DNA from: Actinacidiphila sp. DG2A-62
Lineage (GTDB): Bacteria > Actinomycetota > Actinomycetes > Streptomycetales > Streptomycetaceae
Direction of reading: 5' to 3'
NCBI RefSeq assembly: GCF_035825295.1
Contig: NZ_JAYMGI010000002.1
Location: 8,058,501 to 8,122,500, forward strand
DNA length: 64,000 bases
In this document: piece after piece, positions 60,006-64,000 of the stretch
Numbering within the stretch: position 1 is the stretch's first letter
Layout: the number at the start of each line of letters is the position of its first letter
The notes under the pieces: generated by a model
What the model saw: only the letters and a program-made list of their open reading frames with translations
What the model was told of the DNA's origin: nothing
The model's database searches: none
Program-made: the position numbers and the translations under genes

Positions 60006-60017
60006 TGTATCAATACA
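60006..60017. promoter_or_regulatory. MocR operator TGTAT-CA-ATACA
   Basis: A perfect 12-bp palindrome with 5-bp arms, 12 bases upstream of the MocR GTG and overlapping AT-rich promoter DNA (60001-60020). GntR/MocR sites of this type are common; the MFS gene start is 98 bases away on the other side. Confidence 0.6.
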
Positions 60018-60114
60018 AAGATGTCCGCAAGTGGCGGCCCCCGATGGCCACCGGACGGCACGGCACGGCGCGGACCACGGTGCATACGCGCGCACAGGCG
60101 GGAGCGTGAGGCCG

Positions 60115-61518
60115 ATGCGGACACGGGGGACTGCGCGCGGGACCGCGCGGGGCACGGCCCGGCGATGGGCGGAGACCGTCCCCGGCGGGCCGGACGGCCG
60201 GCGGATGCTCTGGATCAACCTCGTCGACAAGACCGGCTCCGGCCTCTGGTTCTCCGTCACCGCGCTCTATTTCGTGGTCGTCGGCGGCCTCAGCACCGGC
60301 GCCACCGGTCTGCTCCTCGGCATCGGCGGCGCGTTCGGCCTCGCCGGACCGCCCCTGGCCGGCCGCCTCGCCGACCGGGTCCCCCTCACCCGCGTCCTGC
60401 TCGCCGTCCAGATCCTGCGCGGCGCCTCCAGCCTGCTGCTCCTGTTCTGGCACGGCTTCTGGCCGCTGCTCCCGCTCGTGGCCCTCGGCAGCTTCGGCGA
60501 ACGCTCGGCGTCCGTCCTCACCAAGCTCTTCGCCGCCCGCGTCGCCGGCGGTGACCGCGCCCGGTACCAGGCGATCCAGCGCACCGTCGTCAACCTCGGC
60601 TACACCATCGGCGGACTCGCCGCATCCGCCGCGCTCGCCGTCGGCAGCACCGCCGTCTACCGCGGCCTCCTGCTGGGCGACGGGCTCTCCTTCGTCGCCG
60701 TCGCCCTCCTCGTCGCGCGCTGCGCCGAACCGCCGTCGGCCACGCGGACCGTCGCCGTGCACCCGGTGGCGGGGAAGGAAGCGGGTACGGGCAAGGGGGC
60801 GGGCACGGCAGCGGCGGCATCCACGCCCGCCCCGGCCCAGACCCCGGTAACGGCACCGGCCCCTGCCCCGGCCAATCCATGGCGCGACCCCGGCTACCTC
60901 GGCTACGCGGCCCTGGACTCCGTGATGTTCCTCTACGGCGCCGCGCTCAGCGTCGGACTCCCGCTGTGGATCGTCACCCGCACCACCGCCCCGCACGGCC
61001 TCGCCGCCGCGGTCTTCGTCGTCAACACCGTCATCGTCGTCTTCTGCCAGGTGCGCCTCTCCCGCTACGGCCGCAGCCCCCGGATCGCCGCCGGCGCCCT
61101 GCGCCATGTGGCCGTGTGGTTCGCGGTTTGCGGCGCCACCGCGGCGCTGGCCGTCGTGCACGCGCCGTGGGCCGCCACGCTCAGCGTGATCGGCTGCGCG
61201 GTCGCCGTCACCGTGGTCGAGATGATCCAGTCGGCCGTCTCCTGGGAACTGTCCGTCAGCCTCGCGCCCGCCGACGCGCAGGGTGCTTACGTCGGCGTGC
61301 ACGGCCTCGCCCAGTCCGCCGAGCGCTGCGTCGGCCCGCTCCTGATGACCTCCGCCGTCCTGGCCGGCGGTCCGCTGGGCTGGCTCGTCTTCGGCGCGGT
61401 ACTCGCCGCCGCGGCGCTGCTCCAGCGCCGCCTGGTGCTTCGCAGGCTCGACCGACTGGGCGCGGCGGCATCGCCGACCCCGTTGTCAGTGGCACCGATT
61501 ACGGTGAGTGAGCAGTAG
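60115..61518 (+). CDS. MFS transporter
   Basis: A 467-residue major facilitator superfamily protein. The basic N-terminus with GTAR repeats precedes twelve predicted membrane helices in two bundles (first around LWFSVTALYFVVVGGLSTGA; second bundle from VMFLYGAALSVGLPLWIVTR). The loop between helices 2 and 3 has GPPLAGRLADRVPLTRV, the family's motif A. A low-complexity Ala/Pro/Thr-rich loop (about residues 215-260) joins the halves. Substrate is unknown; it is likely a drug or metabolite exporter controlled by the divergent MocR. ATG at 60115 is chosen; GTG at 60106 is closer to GGGAG but too close. Confidence 0.88.
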   Translation: MRTRGTARGTARGTARRWAETVPGGPDGRRMLWINLVDKTGSGLWFSVTALYFVVVGGLSTGATGLLLGIGGAFGLAGPPLAGRLADRVPLTRVLLAVQILRGASSLLLLFWHGFWPLLPLVALGSFGERSASVLTKLFAARVAGGDRARYQAIQRTVVNLGYTIGGLAASAALAVGSTAVYRGLLLGDGLSFVAVALLVARCAEPPSATRTVAVHPVAGKEAGTGKGAGTAAAASTPAPAQTPVTAPAPAPANPWRDPGYLGYAALDSVMFLYGAALSVGLPLWIVTRTTAPHGLAAAVFVVNTVIVVFCQVRLSRYGRSPRIAAGALRHVAVWFAVCGATAALAVVHAPWAATLSVIGCAVAVTVVEMIQSAVSWELSVSLAPADAQGAYVGVHGLAQSAERCVGPLLMTSAVLAGGPLGWLVFGAVLAAAALLQRRLVLRRLDRLGAAASPTPLSVAPITVSEQ

Positions 61519-61683
61519 AGACCGGGCCGTGGACCACCGAGTCCCCGGCCGCGTCTCCACACGCCACACGGCATCCTGCGGCGCCACCCGGCACCGCGAC
61601 GATGCGGACCACAAACGCGGTACCACACCGCGGGACCGGCGCGGGGGACCCGCACGGGCCCCGCCCGACGAAGGGGGAACACC

Positions 61684-62898
61684 ATGTCACAGGCGAGGAA
61701 GCGCCACGCCAAGAGCCGTACCGTGCCCGCAGGCGGTCGGCCCAAGGGAACCGCCGCGATCGGCGCCGGAGGACCGCGGACCGCCGCTCCGGGCGGCACC
61801 GTCCGGAGCGGGGCCGCGGCCGGACCCTCGGCCGATTCCTCGGCCGATTCCACAGCCGATTCCACAGCCGGCTCCTCAGCCGGCACCGGCGCGTCGGCCG
61901 GCGGCAGGACAGGCACGGCGGAGCGGACGAGAGGCCCCGGAGGACGCGGCGCGGGCAGCGGACCTCCCGGCCGGACCGCCCGCCGCAGGGCCCTGCGCCG
62001 CGAGGCGCCGGTCGTCCTCGGACTGCTCCTCGACGACCACGACTTCACGGCCATGACCGGCTACCGCACCTTCCCGCACGACGACTACGCCCAGTACCTG
62101 CACCAGGTCGACCGCATGCTCCGCGACCTGCACGGCAAGGGCACCCACGTCGCCGTCACCCTCTTCGACCCGGCCGACTACGCCGACTACTGCGCGACGA
62201 CGAGGCAACCGCCGGACGCCCCCGTGACCCGCACCCGCTACGTCGCCGAATCCACCACCGCGGGCCCCGCCATCCGCTACGACCGCCAGCCGATCGACAC
62301 CGTCCGCGTCGACCTCGCCCGCGAGGCCGAACGCCGCGCCACCTGGGAACGGGCCACAGACCTCCTCCTGGAGGCCGGCCCCTGCCCCGACTGCGACCAG
62401 GACCTCGCCCACTGCGCCTTCGACCGCGCCTCGCACACCCTGCTCCGCCTGATCGAAGCGCTCGGTCCCGGCGGCCACCACGTGGTGTGCAGCCTGCGCC
62501 TCGACCCCGGCGAACCGGCCCTGCACGCCGCCGCCCAGATCGATGCCGCGCCACCACACGACGACGGCGATCCCAGGTCGCCCGACGACGGCGACCTCAA
62601 GTTCTCCGACGCCGACATGCTCGTCGTCTGCACCGTGATGACCGCCGCCGAGGTCACAGGGAGAACCGCGGGCCTGGTCATCCGCACCACCACCGGCACC
62701 GGGGAGGACGCCCCCGGCACCGAGACCGTACGGGGCTGGTCGCTGCGCGGCGGCACACCCCAGCCGCTGAGCGAGGCCGAGGTGTTCAACGCCTACTGCA
62801 CCGACCCCGCGACGGGCGACCCCGTACCGCCCGAACCCGGCGTGCGCTATCGCGCCGGCCTCCCGCTGCCACCGCCGCTCCCCGGCGACCTCGCCTGA
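61684..62898 (+). CDS. Conserved actinomycete protein of unknown function
   Basis: A 404-residue soluble protein that I recognise only as a conserved Streptomyces hypothetical. The first 105 residues are basic and low-complexity, with a Ser-Ala-Asp repeat (SADSSADSTADSTAGSSAG). The folded part begins APVVLGLLLDDHDFTAMTGY and includes a possible metal knuckle CPDCDQDLAHC near residue 240. The C-terminal part has ADMLVVCTVMTAAEVTG. There is no signal peptide or membrane helix. ATG at 61684 follows GGGGGAA. It is downstream of the MFS gene by 165 bases. Confidence 0.75.
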   Translation: MSQARKRHAKSRTVPAGGRPKGTAAIGAGGPRTAAPGGTVRSGAAAGPSADSSADSTADSTAGSSAGTGASAGGRTGTAERTRGPGGRGAGSGPPGRTARRRALRREAPVVLGLLLDDHDFTAMTGYRTFPHDDYAQYLHQVDRMLRDLHGKGTHVAVTLFDPADYADYCATTRQPPDAPVTRTRYVAESTTAGPAIRYDRQPIDTVRVDLAREAERRATWERATDLLLEAGPCPDCDQDLAHCAFDRASHTLLRLIEALGPGGHHVVCSLRLDPGEPALHAAAQIDAAPPHDDGDPRSPDDGDLKFSDADMLVVCTVMTAAEVTGRTAGLVIRTTTGTGEDAPGTETVRGWSLRGGTPQPLSEAEVFNAYCTDPATGDPVPPEPGVRYRAGLPLPPPLPGDLA

Positions 62899-62938
62899 CC
62901 CGCGCGACCGCGCGACGCCGCCGTGCCCGGACACACAG

Positions 62939-62975
62939 CGGAGGGCGCCCCGCTCCGTGAGCAGGACGCCCTCCG
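62939..62975. terminator. Hairpin between convergent genes
   Basis: CGGAGGGCG and CGCCCTCCG form a perfect 9-bp stem around a 19-base loop, 40 bases after the unknown gene and about 135 before the ptsI stop. Confidence 0.55.
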
Positions 62976-63111
62976 GCGCCGATGGCAGCGGACCGCACTC
63001 GCCACGCCGACCGCAGCGACCACCCGGGGCCGCAGCAGCCGGCGCGACCGCGGCGGCCCGGTAGAGCACTCCCCGGCGGGCCGCCACGACCGGAGCCGCA
63101 CGACCGGCTCG

Positions 63112-64000
63112 CTACTCGCCGGACAGCACCGCCTGCGCGGCGCGCCGCGCCTCCTGCGCGCCGTCCGTCGCCCGCGCCGCGGCAGCCGCACGCTCGCACT
63201 GCGCCAGCGTGTGCTTCGCCAACGCGGCCCGCACATAAGGAATCGACGCCGCACCCATCGAAAGGCTGGTGACGCCCAGACCGGTCAGCACACACGCGAG
63301 CAGCGGGTCCGCCGCGGCCTCGCCGCACACACCGCAGCTCTTGCCCTCGGCCGCGGCGGCCTCCGCCGCCATCGCCACCAGGTCGAGCAGCGCCGGCTGC
63401 CACGGGTCCTGCAACCGCGACACCGCGCCCACCTGCCGGTCCGCCGCGAAGGTGTACTGCGCCAGGTCATTGGTGCCCAGCGACAGGAACTCGACCTCCT
63501 GGAGGATCGACCGCGCCCGCAATGCCGCCGACGGGATCTCCACCATCGCGCCGAACTTGGCCGACAGACCCGCCGCCTGGCACGCGTCCGCGAACGCCCT
63601 GGCGTCCTGCCGGTCCGCGACCATCGGCGCCATGACCTCCAGGTATACCGGAAGCCCCGACGCGGCCCGGGCCAGCGCGCGCAGCTGCGTCGCCAGCACC
63701 TCCGGGTGGTCGAGCAACGACCGCAGCCCCCGCACACCCAGCGCCGGGTTCGGCTCGTCCGCCGGCGTCAGGAAGTCCAGTGGCTTGTCCGCACCCGCGT
63801 CCAGCACCCGGACGACCACCCGGCCCTCCGGGAACGCCTCCAGCACCTGCCGGTACACCTCGGTCTGCCGATCCTCCGATGGCGCGTTCGCCGAGTCGTC
63901 CAGGAACAGGAACTCCGTGCGGAACAGACCGACGCCCTCCGCCCCCGCTTCGACCGCCGCCGGCACGTCCGCCGGGCCGCCGACGTTCGCCAGCAGCGGC
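63112..64000 (-). CDS. ptsI: PTS enzyme I, C-terminal part (runs off the window)
   Basis: The last 295 residues of phosphoenolpyruvate-protein phosphotransferase; the gene start lies beyond base 64000. The PEP-binding barrel is complete: GVGLFRTEFLFLD, RVLDAGADKPLDFL, NPALGVRGLR, LEVMAPMVADR, GAMVEIPSAA and SLGTNDLAQYTFAADR. The catalytic cysteine is in CGVCGEAAADP. The N-terminal HPr-binding and phosphohistidine part is missing from the window. Enzyme I transfers phosphate from PEP to HPr to start PTS sugar uptake. Confidence 0.95.
   Translation of the reverse strand, partial: PLLANVGGPADVPAAVEAGAEGVGLFRTEFLFLDDSANAPSEDRQTEVYRQVLEAFPEGRVVVRVLDAGADKPLDFLTPADEPNPALGVRGLRSLLDHPEVLATQLRALARAASGLPVYLEVMAPMVADRQDARAFADACQAAGLSAKFGAMVEIPSAALRARSILQEVEFLSLGTNDLAQYTFAADRQVGAVSRLQDPWQPALLDLVAMAAEAAAAEGKSCGVCGEAAADPLLACVLTGLGVTSLSMGAASIPYVRAALAKHTLAQCERAAAAARATDGAQEARRAAQAVLSGE

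Noticed and set aside
1..64000. tRNA, rRNA, insertion sequence, integrase or prophage genes
   Set aside because: None could be recognised by eye; a tRNAscan and transposase profile search would be needed to exclude small or degenerate ones.

Overview
The window is very GC-rich DNA with almost every third codon position G or C, frequent GTG starts, 4-base ATGA/GTGA gene overlaps and several leaderless-looking genes. Together with a complete conservon (sensor kinase, roadblock, DUF742, GTPase), a group-3 SigB/SigF-type sigma factor, an NsdA-like regulator, DUF397, a mycothiol-dependent enzyme family and a GlgM/GlgC pair, this points to the chromosome of a Streptomyces-like actinomycete (Streptomycetaceae). 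No rRNA, tRNA, insertion sequence, prophage or CRISPR array was seen.

Layout. 0.1-5.7 kb: MBL hydrolase with a MarR regulator, a SigB/F-type sigma factor (preceded by a possible 30-residue Cys-rich ORF), then the glycogen/alpha-glucan genes glgM-like and glgC. 5.7-10.2 kb: a secreted GH92 alpha-mannosidase divergent from a LacI-family regulator, with two matching operators between them. 10.3-16.8 kb: a CPT-like kinase; a TetR/DUF4865/phosphotriesterase-like operon; an isochorismatase-fold protein; DUF397; and a coupled PNPOx-maleylpyruvate isomerase pair divergent from a CGNR regulator. 17.3-25 kb: a conserved unknown, a large secreted amidase, a phosphotransferase, an NsdA-like TPR regulator and a PAS/PP2C phosphatase. 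25.5-31.4 kb: a HEAT-like protein, then two GT4 glycosyltransferases and an SGNH hydrolase coupled by ATGA overlaps. 31.3-34.1 kb: the 5-oxoprolinase genes pxpABC, interrupted by a four-copy 120-bp tandem repeat. 34.3-42.4 kb: a three-gene operon that looks like a MukBEF/Wadjet-type condensin (kleisin-like, MukE-like, SMC-like) with no JetD-type nuclease beside it. 42.5-47.5 kb: a small membrane protein and the conservon. 47.6-52.2 kb: an NrtR-type NUDIX regulator with its own operators, a J-domain/pseudokinase fusion, a VWA protein and a PurA-like protein, forming an apparent stress or nucleotide-linked module. 52-64 kb: VanX-type dipeptidase, zinc-ribbon NUDIX hydrolase, GH31 glucosidase, acetoacetyl-CoA synthetase, MocR regulator with divergent MFS transporter, a conserved unknown, and the 3' part of ptsI (PTS enzyme I) running off the end.

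Five genes (GH92, PAS/PP2C, SMC-like, NrtR, GH31) have their reading frame broken by one base at or near a short G/C run. Because all five breaks look alike, sequence error is at least as likely as real inactivation, and their products are described as if the frame were restored. Many intergenic regions carry short tandem repeats or perfect palindromes; the latter mostly sit between convergent genes as bidirectional terminators.
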